DNA from: Thermoplasma acidophilum DSM 1728
GTDB taxonomy: Archaea > Thermoplasmatota > Thermoplasmata > Thermoplasmatales > Thermoplasmataceae
Length of the DNA stretch: 64,000 nucleotides
Direction of reading: 5' to 3'
Assembly (NCBI RefSeq): GCF_000195915.1
Contig: NC_002578.1
Location: forward strand, 1,359,644 to 1,423,643
Under the pieces are notes generated by a model. It was given only the letters and a program-made list of their open reading frames with translations. It searched no databases and was not told where the DNA came from. Positions 56,147 to 64,000 of this stretch are shown here, in pieces; within the stretch, counting starts at the first letter, position 1, and each line of letters begins with the position of its first letter. Position numbers and translations under genes: made by a program.

Positions 56147-56619
56147 ATGGCGGTGAAAGTAGGTGATAAGGCTCCGGATTTCGAAGCTCCGGATACAAAT
56201 CTGAAAATGAGAAAGCTCTCCGATTTCAAGGGCCAGAAGGTAGTGCTTGCCTTCTTCCCCGGCGCATTACAAGCGTCTGCACCAAGGAGATGTGCACGTT
56301 CAGAGATTCAATGGCAAACTTCAACAAGGTCAACGCAAAGGTCATCGGCATAAGCGTGGATTCTCCCTTCTCACTGGCAGAATTCGCAAAGAAGAACAAT
56401 TTGACCTTTGATCTGCTTAGCGATTCTAACAGGGAGATATCGAAGAAGTACGGTGTGCTCCACGAAAACTTCGTGAATGTCCCCGGGCTAACTGCATCCA
56501 AGAGATCGGTATTCGTGATAGACAAGGACGGCATAGTCAGGTATGCATGGGTAAGCGATGACCCCGGTAAGGAACCGAATTACAAAGAGGTACAGGATTT
56601 CGTTTCAAAACTGAACTGA
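56147..56619 (+). pseudogene. Peroxiredoxin (AhpC/TSA-BCP type) with a one-base frameshift
   Basis: The first frame ([16 protein letters not shown] to FFPGA) and the second (from MCTFRDSM at 56290 to the C-terminus) are one peroxiredoxin joined out of phase. One base, most simply C, is missing between 56268 and 56269. Restoring it gives [19 protein letters not shown], with the peroxidatic Cys in TSVC. As it stands the shift comes four codons before that Cys, so no active enzyme is made. The GAGGTAATG ribosome site and the rest of the gene are intact, so a recent mutation or sequencing error is likely. Confidence 0.9.
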
Positions 56620-56698
56620 TCTTCTCATAATTTCTGTACAGTTTTTATAAAATAATTTTTTGTTAGCCGAAGGATCAATTTTTATCGCGGGACTGTTA

Positions 56699-56735
56699 GA
56701 TGCCACAAAGGCATCGATAAGATAAGGTTTTATCT
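56699..56735 (+). terminator. Two hairpins after the peroxiredoxin gene
   Basis: GATGCC/GGCATC (56699-56704, 56710-56715) is followed by AGATAA/TTATCT (56720-56725, 56730-56735) and a TTCTTTG run, a terminator-like arrangement. Confidence 0.45.
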
Positions 56736-56987
56736 TTCTTTGAAGTATTATTATCGTTATGCGTCATATCTCATAGGCATTTGAATTCTCATCAACTTCC
56801 TTATCTCTATAGCACAGGCAATTATCCCTCATTGAGTTCCTCGAGAATCAATACCTGAAGTATAAACGCACAAGAAGGGGATCATCATTCTATACCCAAA
56901 AAGTCCGTGGGATTACTAGATTAGCAAGCAGGATCAGTTCCTAAAGGTGTTCTGACATAGTCAATAAAACGAAAATATGGAAGTACC
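56736..56987. other. Intergenic region with a possible gene remnant
   Basis: In one plus frame from about 56810 to 56942 a 44-codon stretch reads QLSLIEFLENQYLKYKRT onward and ends at TAA, with TAG just before it. The basic, protein-like composition suggests a degraded gene, perhaps transposase-derived, but I cannot assign a family. No intact gene is seen. Confidence 0.3.
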
Positions 56988-57329
56988 TTAGATATCAAGC
57001 TCAGATATCAATTGAGATATTGTTTCGCCTCTGGCAGACATAATCCTGATGCCTGCGTTGCTGAAATCATTATACGCCCGTGGTCCTATTCTACTTGCTA
57101 TGATAACGTCCGGATGCATATCAATGACCTTCTGATGTATCGATGAAGCCGCCTTTTTCTCCTCCTCGCTCCTTTCGTCCGCATGCGGCCCTTCACCCGC
57201 TATAAAGTCTATGCTGACTATTCTATGATCTAGGACGCTAACAAGAGCCAGGTATGGTGCGCGGCCAAAATGCGGTGAGATCTTTGATGTTTCACCATTT
57301 TTCTCGAGAACAGGTATCAATATTTTCAT
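56988..57329 (-). CDS. NifX/NifB-C-like dinitrogenase Fe-Mo cofactor-family protein (COG1433)
   Basis: A 113-residue protein beginning MKILIPVLEKN at 57329 (an upstream ATG adds two residues). The fold signature SPHFGRAPYLALV and VIIASRIGPRAY matches the single-domain archaeal family related to NifX and MTH1175-like proteins. It likely binds an iron-sulphur or metal cofactor, but lacks the extra Cys of nitrogenase accessory proteins. No nif genes are nearby. Confidence 0.85.
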   Translation of the reverse strand: MKILIPVLEKNGETSKISPHFGRAPYLALVSVLDHRIVSIDFIAGEGPHADERSEEEKKAASSIHQKVIDMHPDVIIASRIGPRAYNDFSNAGIRIMSARGETISQLISELDI

Positions 57330-57400
57330 TGCCATCAGTGGTCTTATAGAATATGATCTTATGATTGTTTCTTACAAATATTGCCAACCATCAAAAAAAA

Positions 57401-57410
57401 ATTATATTTC
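57401..57410 (+). promoter_or_regulatory. TATA box of the 57430 gene
   Basis: ATTATATTTC is centred about 26 nt before ATG 57430, implying a leaderless mRNA. Confidence 0.5.
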
Positions 57411-57429
57411 ATCTACGCATAGCTTATGA

Positions 57430-58485
57430 ATGGCGCAGAACACCAGATTAGGCCTCTTTGGATCAGAGTGGTTCACCATAGACCTGGGCACTCTGGCCAT
57501 ATCCCTTGCCTTCTTTCATGTTCATTCTGTGTTCAGCTTTCCTGCTGTATTAGAAGCTGGCATCGTCTTCCTTTACATCGCTGTTGCCCTATTCCTGGCC
57601 ACTTTAGGCATATGGATAGCTCGCACTTTCCTGATGCCAAATGTGATAAAGGAAGACTGGAACAGCCTCAACAGAATCAGCTTCACAACTGTCATTCCGC
57701 TGTCCGCTTCGGTTATGAATGCAGCCATAATCGCATACTATGGTTTCAATGTCCACTATGAGTATCTTTACCTGGTCAATTATTTCATTGACTTTACGAG
57801 CATATTGTTTCTGAGTTTCTTTTTAGGCTACAAGCTATACACGAAATCACCGGTACATACGAATGAGATCTCTTATGGACTGCTGATCCCTCCTGTTGCG
57901 ATTTCATCAAATGTACTTCTTGGATCATCGCTGATGCGCACGCAGTACTTCAATTCAATAATTTTCCTTACGGTAATAGGCGTAGGCATAGCGTTATTTC
58001 TCTTCCTGTTTATAGGTATCATGACTTTCGCTTCATATATCAGGGACCAGAAGGCCAATGCCCCCTCCCCCATGCTTGTTTTGCCCGTAGGAGTCTCCAG
58101 CATAATAGTGATAAACATCCTGGCAATCGCCACTGCAAAATCTGTTTTTCAGATACCTATGGCAGATGCACTAACCGTTTCATTCATGCTCTGGGCGTTC
58201 GAGCTCTGGAACTTTGTGGTAGCCATGATGATCAGCCTCAAGCGTGTTTTCAGGGAACCGGCCACCATAAGTATCTGGGCATATACTTTTCCCATGGCAA
58301 TATTCTCCGTCTCATCACTCGATCTAAGATCGATCATAGGCAGATATGGATACATAACGGCTTCCAACATTGTATATTATATAGGTATTGGTGCCTGGGT
58401 CATACTTATAGTGGCATGGGTATACGCCGTAATGTCTACAGCCATATTTCTCTCCCACATAAAGATGATCGCTTATCCTGGATGA
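57430..58485 (+). CDS. TDT/SLAC1-family C4-dicarboxylate/anion transporter-like protein
   Basis: A 351-residue protein with about ten hydrophobic segments in regular hairpin pairs, starting MAQNTRLGLFGSEWFTIDLG. The arrangement and sequences such as NYFIDFTSILFLSFF and LIPPVAISSNVLLGSSL resemble tellurite-resistance/dicarboxylate transporters of the TehA/SLAC1 fold. The conserved Phe gate is not certain, so transport of malate or anions is inferred. Confidence 0.7.
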   Translation: MAQNTRLGLFGSEWFTIDLGTLAISLAFFHVHSVFSFPAVLEAGIVFLYIAVALFLATLGIWIARTFLMPNVIKEDWNSLNRISFTTVIPLSASVMNAAIIAYYGFNVHYEYLYLVNYFIDFTSILFLSFFLGYKLYTKSPVHTNEISYGLLIPPVAISSNVLLGSSLMRTQYFNSIIFLTVIGVGIALFLFLFIGIMTFASYIRDQKANAPSPMLVLPVGVSSIIVINILAIATAKSVFQIPMADALTVSFMLWAFELWNFVVAMMISLKRVFREPATISIWAYTFPMAIFSVSSLDLRSIIGRYGYITASNIVYYIGIGAWVILIVAWVYAVMSTAIFLSHIKMIAYPG

Positions 58486-58632
58486 TATGATTATTATAGC
58501 AGCATCTGCTGCAGCCAGAGGGATCCTGCAAGGACATAGCATGCAGAATCAATTGGCAATAATGCTGCATAATTAATAAAAGTCATAAAATAATACGCAG
58601 AAGTTTATCTAAGAAACGAACGTATATAATCT

Positions 58633-59259
58633 ATGGCTGTCGAGTGTATAAAAGATAAGGTTACCAGATATCCAGAAAGGGCCTCATACAGCGATGAGGA
58701 TCTTGTGGCAATGCTAGACCGAAATTTCACATGCACGGTTTCCTTCATCGATGGGGGCATCCCTTATGCCATACCCATGATGCTGGCCAGCGAAGGCAAA
58801 ACCATATACCTTCATGGATCCATGAAGAGCAGGATATACGGCATACTGAAAACCGGCCAACTGATTGCGATCTCGCTCCTGGAGATAAATGGCATAGTGC
58901 TTGCAAAAGAAATCAAAAACAATTCGATAAACTATGTTTCCGCGCTCATCTTCGGCAGGCCATATGAGATCGATGACACTGAAAAGAAGATCGAGGTTTT
59001 CCGGTTGCTGACCGAAAAATTGGTGAAGGGCAGGCGGGACAATTCCATAAAGCCTTCTTATGAGGACCTGAATGGTGTCTTTGTCTTTGCGGTCAAGCCT
59101 GAAACGTTTTCGATGAAAGCAAGAACCGGGCCGCCTCACGATACATCGACTGATGATATCTGGTCTGGAGTGCTGCCCATACAGCATACAATAAGCGAAG
59201 CAGGAGAAAATGCACCGGAATATGTGAAATCTCTTTATGGCAAGAGGATCTTCATCTGA
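58633..59259 (+). CDS. FMN-binding split-barrel protein (pyridoxamine-phosphate-oxidase-like, NimA type)
   Basis: A 208-residue flavoprotein-like barrel: TCTVSFIDGGIPYAIPMMLA and KTIYLHGSMKSRIYGILKTG are the FMN-binding features of NimA/COG3467 proteins, and VFAVKPETFSMKARTGPP is the C-terminal signature of that group. It may reduce flavin substrates or nitro compounds, substrate unknown. Confidence 0.85.
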   Translation: MAVECIKDKVTRYPERASYSDEDLVAMLDRNFTCTVSFIDGGIPYAIPMMLASEGKTIYLHGSMKSRIYGILKTGQLIAISLLEINGIVLAKEIKNNSINYVSALIFGRPYEIDDTEKKIEVFRLLTEKLVKGRRDNSIKPSYEDLNGVFVFAVKPETFSMKARTGPPHDTSTDDIWSGVLPIQHTISEAGENAPEYVKSLYGKRIFI

Positions 59260-59262
59260 AAT

Positions 59263-60396
59263 TCACAATAATGCCGGTTTGCGTGATTTCGAAGCCTGAA
59301 CATAAGCGGATCCAAGGAACGCCATGAGGCCTGCCACGATGCAAACGATCGCTATGCCGTATACCAGCGATGATGGATCTATCAAAGCCGCTATGAACGG
59401 AGAAAATCCACCCACGATCCTTCCCGAGAAGAAGACTATGTTGGTAGCGAGGGCCCTAGATCCTGGCGGATAATTCTCACTTACCCAGATGCCGCTGAAG
59501 GAGAAGAATCCGGATGATATGTATACTGTGCCAAGGATAGCTATCAGATAATGGCTTTCGCCCTCCAAGAGGAGAACGATGGCAAATATGACACCTGCAC
59601 CTGTGAAGCCCATTGCAACATATCCACGCCTGTATCTATCGGAGAGGTAGCCAGCGAGAACGAAGCCTGCAAAGCCGACCAGCGACAGTACAGTAACGTA
59701 GACCGGATTGATGCGAAGCGCCGATATCACGCTTGGAACGTCTGCCATCAGTGGAACGCTGAACATGAACGCACCTATTACGATGAACGAGAACGCCACA
59801 GTGTACCGCAGGAAGTTCGGATCTCTTTCCGCCCTTCCGGACATGCGCCTGCTTCCAGTTTCTTCCAATATCAATGATGCCGGTACGGCGAACAGCAGAG
59901 ATATCAGGCCTGCGGCTATCAGATAGGTACGCCAGTAGTGCAGAAAGACGAAGAGAACAGAATCGAGCATAAAGCCAAGGAAATAAAGGCTCTGCATCGT
60001 ACCGCCGATCGTTCCGGACGAACGCCTCAGGGTCTCGACAAGAACGGGATATGAAATGCCGTTCTGCGCATTAACGCCGAACCCTATGAGAAACCAGCAG
60101 GCGTATATCATATACAGCGAAGTTGAAAAGGCTGCCAGAAGCGTGAAGATCCCGAATAGCAGTGATGAAACAATCATTACCGCCTTTCTGCCATGCCTGT
60201 CAGCTATGTATCCCATCACAATGCCACCCAGGGCACCACCTATGAAATCTATTGGTATAGCGAGTAGCACGGCCGATATCGATACATGGAACTGACTTGA
60301 GATCTGCGGTACGATCATCGATATTGAGAAAACCGAAAACGCGGAGAGGAGGAAAGGGATCATCACACCTGGAACGTTCCGGATATGATCTGCCAT
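59263..60396 (-). CDS. Major facilitator superfamily transporter (sugar/acid type)
   Basis: A 377-residue protein with about 12 membrane segments. The loop 2-3 signature is GYIADRHGRKAVM, and a second ADRxG-type loop AGYLSDRYRRGYV lies in the other half, the usual MFS duplication. The C-terminal part WVSENYPPGSRALATN is typical of metabolite:H+ symporters. It converges on the flavin-barrel gene. Confidence 0.88.
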   Translation of the reverse strand: MADHIRNVPGVMIPFLLSAFSVFSISMIVPQISSQFHVSISAVLLAIPIDFIGGALGGIVMGYIADRHGRKAVMIVSSLLFGIFTLLAAFSTSLYMIYACWFLIGFGVNAQNGISYPVLVETLRRSSGTIGGTMQSLYFLGFMLDSVLFVFLHYWRTYLIAAGLISLLFAVPASLILEETGSRRMSGRAERDPNFLRYTVAFSFIVIGAFMFSVPLMADVPSVISALRINPVYVTVLSLVGFAGFVLAGYLSDRYRRGYVAMGFTGAGVIFAIVLLLEGESHYLIAILGTVYISSGFFSFSGIWVSENYPPGSRALATNIVFFSGRIVGGFSPFIAALIDPSSLVYGIAIVCIVAGLMAFLGSAYVQASKSRKPALL

Positions 60397-60465
60397 GGCC
60401 TGCTATTCTTCAATTAAAAATAAATGTAACCGTCCCTACGGATCACATTAGAATTTCCCGGAAGA

Positions 60466-60732
60466 TCAGTAGACGTCCGATATGTGCTTCACATCGACCA
60501 TGGCCACATCGTAAACATCATCACAGACATTCAGCTTGAACTTTATGAATGTGCGCTCTACCGGTTTTCCATTTTCGGTGGAACCTATCTGCACCATCTC
60601 GCTCATGTTTGCGTATATGAGATCGCCATTATCCAGCCTTATCCTCCTGATCAGATTCACATCAAGCTTTGGAACGTATGAAGTCCTTGTGAGGCATCCG
60701 TTCCATTTCATGTAGAAGTCATCCGAATTCAT
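60466..60732 (-). CDS. Small protein of unknown function
   Basis: An 88-residue protein beginning MNSDDFYMKWNGCLTR, with mixed beta-strand composition (VNLIRRIRLDNGDLIYANMSEMV, then FIKFKLNVCDDVYDVAMV). I do not recognise it. The strong ribosome site GAGGTGAT at 60737-60744 favours ATG 60732 over the more upstream ATG 60738, which would overlap the site. Two Cys residues are not in a metal-type pair. Confidence 0.65.
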   Translation of the reverse strand: MNSDDFYMKWNGCLTRTSYVPKLDVNLIRRIRLDNGDLIYANMSEMVQIGSTENGKPVERTFIKFKLNVCDDVYDVAMVDVKHISDVY

Positions 60733-60889
60733 ATCCATCACCTCATAATATTGATATAATTGTATAAAGCATGTAAAAAGATAAACTATTCGATCCAATT
60801 GCTTTAAATTTAAAATCTGAGACGGATTTTTGCGAAAAATGATGCGATATGATGCCATGCTAAATATCTGGACGGACTATACCTGATCA

Positions 60890-61366
60890 GTGAAGGTTAG
60901 ATGCATCCTGTTTTGCGATGGAGGCGACCTGCCAGGCATCCAGAACGCCATAATAAGGCGGCATTCGGATTCCCTTGAGCTATCATTTTTCATCGATGAT
61001 CGGAAGATCAGCGAGATATTGAATGAAAACTGCAGTTACGCCATCGTACTCTGCCAGGACTGCAAGAAAGATTTTCATGCGGATCCTGATGCTGCATTCA
61101 GGAACGCCAGGTATCTAGTATCACGTGAACGCTTCTGGGAGGCGCATGAGGCTCTGGAAGATGCATGGCGCTCGGCGTACGGATCGAGAAAGGACAGGAT
61201 ACAGGCACTCATATGGATCGTTGCAGCGCAGGTGCACTGGCAGATGGGGCAGGCTGATACGGCCGTCCGTATGCATCAAAAGGCTATGGATGTTATCAGT
61301 TCTGATTTAGAATTCCACTATCCGCTGACGGCGAATGAGTTCGATCATCTGATCAGCCGCGTCTAG
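60890..61366 (+). CDS. DUF309-type protein
   Basis: A 158-residue protein whose C-terminal half has the family signature RERFWEAHEALEDAWR, followed by DRIQALIWIVAAQVHWQMG, a helical domain with a conserved His and Trp. An N-terminal stretch with two CxxC-like Cys sites (VLCQDCKKDF) is additional. GTG 60890 is the start. Function unknown. Confidence 0.8.
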   Translation: MKVRCILFCDGGDLPGIQNAIIRRHSDSLELSFFIDDRKISEILNENCSYAIVLCQDCKKDFHADPDAAFRNARYLVSRERFWEAHEALEDAWRSAYGSRKDRIQALIWIVAAQVHWQMGQADTAVRMHQKAMDVISSDLEFHYPLTANEFDHLISRV

Positions 61367-61381
61367 AATCGTGCCCCATAT

Positions 61382-61948
61382 TCAATCGTTCGTTGTGAAT
61401 ATCCTCTCGATATCATCCTGCGGCAGTATTCTGCGCTTTTCTACCAGCATGGCATATGCTTCTGCTTCCGCAAGCGCACCATAAAGCGCATTGTGCGGCT
61501 TTCTCTCTGTGCCAAGGCCTAGAGCCATCAGCAGATCGTCCAGCCTTTTCCTCCCGCCTTTATAAAGATCGGACGTTTCGAACAGATTCTTCAGATCTAT
61601 GCGTCTGTCTATCCTTATCATCCTGACGGAATTCATCAGGCACTCCTGGCTGAGAAACGATATGTCGAAATCTATATTGTATCCTGCAACTGTATAATCT
61701 GAAGAATTTGATGCATACCATTCAGTGAAGGTAGTTAACATATCGTACATTGCGTTCGCTATGGAAGATAGATATTCTTTCGTGAAACCGTTGACCGCTA
61801 GAGCACCATCATCTATCATTGCGTCCGGATCCGGCCTTGCCTCCATGTAAAAACGAGAGGACGGGTCCTCATAAACAACCGCACCCACGCTGATCACGCT
61901 GCACTTCGTTGGATCGAGTCCGGTTGTCTCTGTGTCTATGAATATCAT
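61382..61948 (-). CDS. DnaQ-type DEDDh exonuclease lacking its last Asp
   Basis: A 188-residue 3'-5' exonuclease. Exo I is FIDTETTGLDP (Asp, Glu), Exo II is AGYNIDFDISFL (Asp), and the DEDDh Exo III region is KPHNALYGALAEA. The expected H-x4-D, here His, then Asp five positions later, reads His...Gly: the Asp is a Gly (codon GGT, one transition from GAT). Loss of that metal ligand should reduce or abolish nuclease activity, unless Glu residues nearby compensate. Length is typical of RNase T/exonuclease-type proteins. Confidence 0.85.
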   Translation of the reverse strand: MIFIDTETTGLDPTKCSVISVGAVVYEDPSSRFYMEARPDPDAMIDDGALAVNGFTKEYLSSIANAMYDMLTTFTEWYASNSSDYTVAGYNIDFDISFLSQECLMNSVRMIRIDRRIDLKNLFETSDLYKGGRKRLDDLLMALGLGTERKPHNALYGALAEAEAYAMLVEKRRILPQDDIERIFTTND

Positions 61949-61949
61949 T

Positions 61950-63095
61950 TCAATCCCTGAACCAGTGGTATTTGATATAAAGCGATATATCGTAGATTAT
62001 CTTTGTCGCGCCCGCGACATACAGAAGCGAAGGAGGCATGGCATCTATCAGGAAACCGCCAATAGCAGGCCCGGAAACCTGGCCGATCGTGCGTACAGTT
62101 GTGAATACCGAGTTGCTGTTTACCCTGTAGTCCGGAGGTATGATCGTGTTCGTGAAGCTGTCCCTTGCAGGAACGTCCATCTGGCTGGTTGTCTGCCGCA
62201 GATACAGAAACACCTGGCTGGCTATCAGGTTCGGTATCACCGGCATGAGTATCAGGGATACGTTGCTTATCACGTGCGTATAGACCATCGTTCGTATGAG
62301 GCCTATTTTGCCGGAGATGTGAGAAGATATGAGTATCGATATCGCAGTCACGATATTTACAATAATGAAAATGAAACCTGCGTATCCAAGCGATATGTGA
62401 TAAACGACCTTGAACCACAACGTGAGCATTGATGTGGTGACGAAGCCTCCACCGAACGCGTCAACTGCGAAGAGCGCGGAGAGCGTCGATACATGCCTGC
62501 GAACATCCTGAGGAATCCTGTTCGCTGCAGACGGCCTGTTGTACTCCGGAAATGATATTGCAAGGTACATCGCAAGCTGAAGCAGCGATAACACGAGCAG
62601 AACGATGAAGATGTAGGTGAACACGTAATGCACATAAAGGAACAGGAAGAGAGATGCCACAGCCGCGCTCCCATACGATCCGAAATTGTAGATGGAAAAA
62701 GCGGAATTCTTTGCCTTCTGTTCCTGCTCATACCTGCTTATGGCGTACTGCTCGACCGGCTGGTACGCTGAGAAATCCCGGCCAGTCAGCGATATTCCGC
62801 CTATGAATATTGCAGCCACGAAAACGTAAACGCTATGTGTAATTATGAGTATCACGAAAGCCAGGGCCATCAGGGCGGACAGTAGGATCATCTTTGCTTT
62901 CAGCTTCATCCTGACGTAGGGGTATAGTAGTATGAAGACGGCCCCGGACACCAGGCTTACGAAGATCACAAGAGATGTTTCCACGGCGTTCAGGCCAAGC
63001 GATGAGAGATAATATGGAACTATTATGGCCATTGCGGCGAATATGAACGATCTTATCGCCTTGCTTATGGTCAGCATAAACGTATATCTATGCAT
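61950..63095 (-). CDS. Major facilitator superfamily transporter
   Basis: A 381-residue membrane protein with about 12 hydrophobic segments, and a long conserved YEQEQKAKNSAFSIYNFGSYGSA helix-4/5 region. The usual GxxxDRxGR motif is degenerate (YPYVRMKLKAKM). Its start is 297 bp from the divergent APC permease gene. Confidence 0.83.
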   Translation of the reverse strand: MHRYTFMLTISKAIRSFIFAAMAIIVPYYLSSLGLNAVETSLVIFVSLVSGAVFILLYPYVRMKLKAKMILLSALMALAFVILIITHSVYVFVAAIFIGGISLTGRDFSAYQPVEQYAISRYEQEQKAKNSAFSIYNFGSYGSAAVASLFLFLYVHYVFTYIFIVLLVLSLLQLAMYLAISFPEYNRPSAANRIPQDVRRHVSTLSALFAVDAFGGGFVTTSMLTLWFKVVYHISLGYAGFIFIIVNIVTAISILISSHISGKIGLIRTMVYTHVISNVSLILMPVIPNLIASQVFLYLRQTTSQMDVPARDSFTNTIIPPDYRVNSNSVFTTVRTIGQVSGPAIGGFLIDAMPPSLLYVAGATKIIYDISLYIKYHWFRD

Positions 63096-63393
63096 GGAAA
63101 AAGATGATAAAAAATAATAAAAAACTGTCGGCGCTTTTTATGTTTTCAATGCCTTCTGAACACAGTTATTGATATTGCAAGGAATGTTTCTTCAGATCGG
63201 TGCAACACGCTGAATATCCATAGAATAGCATAAAGACATATCGAAAGATTTGATAAGACGGACTGAGGTTCTACCCAGATGTGATTTTATACGCGTCAAG
63301 ACCCTTCGCATTATAACAGACATAGATGTTTTTATCTTAATTGTCATCTTTTTTACATAAATGTTTATATAATAAGTATATATCACAAATTTT
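63096..63393. other. Divergent intergenic region before the APC permease
   Basis: No gene or RNA recognised. It holds the promoters of both flanking transporter genes. A minus-strand 69-codon frame across the permease promoter has no protein-like composition. Confidence 0.4.
63364..63372 (+). promoter_or_regulatory. TATA box of the APC permease gene
   Basis: TTTATATAA is centred about 26 nt before GTG 63394, consistent with a leaderless transcript. Confidence 0.55.
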
Positions 63394-64000
63394 GTGAACA
63401 ATCATAGATATTCATCCCTTAAAAGAAATGCCATAGGATTCAAAGAGAACATGTTTCAGGGGGTTGCTGGATCTGCCCCAGCCGGTGCTGCAGTTGCTAC
63501 ACTCACTGGCGCGGCGGCCTACGCCCTTGGTTCCCTCCCACTTGCAGCATTCATCGCCTTTCTCGTGGTCTTCCTGAATGCCTTCATAATCAGCAGACTC
63601 TCAACGAGGATAGCTGGTGCAGGCGGCTATTATTACTACGTGAGGGACGGGTTAGGTAACCGTCCAGCAAGGTTCACCGGTTTCCTGTACATATTCTACC
63701 AGATAATGGCCCTAGCATTCATATCGCTTAGCGTCGGTGTCTTCGTGCCGGCAGTTCTCGGTGCAGTCTTCGGAATAGCCATACCGGGATACCTTATGTA
63801 TCTGCTGATAGTTGCTGTTTTGGCCGCTGGCTTCCTAATATCATACAGCGGCGTGCGTGAATCGACAAGGTACACCATGTACATGGCGATAGCGGAGATG
63901 GCAATCGTAGCCGGCATGGGCGTCATCATACTTGTGATGAAGCCCTCCATAAACACGATCTCTGTCTTCACGCCGAAATTCGCCTATGGTGGCTTTTCCG
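63394..64000 (+). CDS. APC-superfamily amino acid permease, C-terminus cut by window edge
   Basis: The first 202 residues of an amino-acid/polyamine/organocation transporter. N-terminal KRNAIGFKENMFQGVAGSAP and helix 1-3 region AFIAFLVVFLNAFIISRLSTRIAGAGGYYYYVRDGLG hold the typical helix-1 Gly-rich and GGYYxY signatures of APC carriers. The GTG start at 63394 is supported by the TATA box 26 nt before it. Substrate not inferable. Confidence 0.88.
   Translation, partial: MNNHRYSSLKRNAIGFKENMFQGVAGSAPAGAAVATLTGAAAYALGSLPLAAFIAFLVVFLNAFIISRLSTRIAGAGGYYYYVRDGLGNRPARFTGFLYIFYQIMALAFISLSVGVFVPAVLGAVFGIAIPGYLMYLLIVAVLAAGFLISYSGVRESTRYTMYMAIAEMAIVAGMGVIILVMKPSINTISVFTPKFAYGGFS

Noticed and set aside
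63192-63401. 69-codon minus-strand frame over the APC permease promoter
   Set aside because: It covers the permease TATA box and start codon and has a composition typical of AT-rich non-coding DNA.

Overview
The window looks like a stretch of a Thermoplasma chromosome, very probably Thermoplasma acidophilum. The basis is an archaeal gene set (Elp3, L40e, XerA, two-subunit glycine dehydrogenase, GMP synthase subunit B, TrmB and COG1395 regulators), mid-GC coding DNA rich in ATA and AGG codons, and many genes whose TATA-like box sits about 22-27 nt before the start codon, as expected for leaderless mRNAs. XerA (2.7-3.5 kb) and the histidine-phosphatase-type phosphoglycerate mutase (37.3 kb) match proteins I remember as studied in T. 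acidophilum. That recollection is not a database result.

Layout. 0-9.1 kb: housekeeping genes, namely partial elp3, a short-chain prenyl synthase, xerA, ribulose-phosphate epimerase, an MDR oxidoreductase, an L40e-purQ-pyrC unit behind a structured leader, and a METTL5-like rRNA methyltransferase. 9.2-19.4 kb: a minus-strand sugar-use cluster with an Opp-type ABC importer (binding protein, two permeases, two ATPases), a TrmB regulator, a GH1 beta-glycosidase and a 14-repeat surface beta-propeller. A shared 19-bp palindrome lies 45-47 bp upstream of both the binding-protein gene and the glycosidase gene and is probably the TrmB operator. 19.6-24.6 kb: sucC-sucD-argF, an MFS transporter and a HAD phosphatase.

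24.6-29.2 kb is an AT-rich accessory island: a 59-aa membrane protein, a 5'-truncated cas1 whose stop overlaps (ATGA) the start of a type IIG-like restriction-modification gene, an in-frame amber codon splitting that gene, and a 144-aa membrane protein overlapping its 3' end. A tRNA-Val gene flanks it. This is the most unusual part of the window and looks like a decaying defence island.

29.4-46 kb: HIT protein, a mercury-resistance pair (HMA chaperone plus MerA), HPP and site-2-protease membrane proteins, a probable unassigned structured RNA, several MFS transporters, phosphoglycerate mutase, a phosphodiesterase, carbamate kinase, a phosphoribosyltransferase, a Nudix enzyme and tRNA-Thr, tRNA-Arg(CCG) and tRNA-Arg(CCT). 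46-64 kb: glycine cleavage (gcvPA/PB and, apart, gcvH), queE, an Lrp-type RAM protein, guaA subunit B, a Fur-family repressor, rlmE, purA, a peroxiredoxin broken by one missing base, a SLAC1/TDT-type channel, two more MFS transporters, a DEDDh exonuclease lacking its last metal-binding Asp, and a partial APC permease. Six MFS genes in 64 kb fit a scavenging heterotroph.

Functional links: argF and carbamate kinase could jointly make ATP from citrulline. The GH1/ABC/TrmB/propeller cluster would bind, import and hydrolyse oligosaccharides. The purQ, purA and guaA-B genes belong to purine synthesis and pyrC to pyrimidine synthesis.
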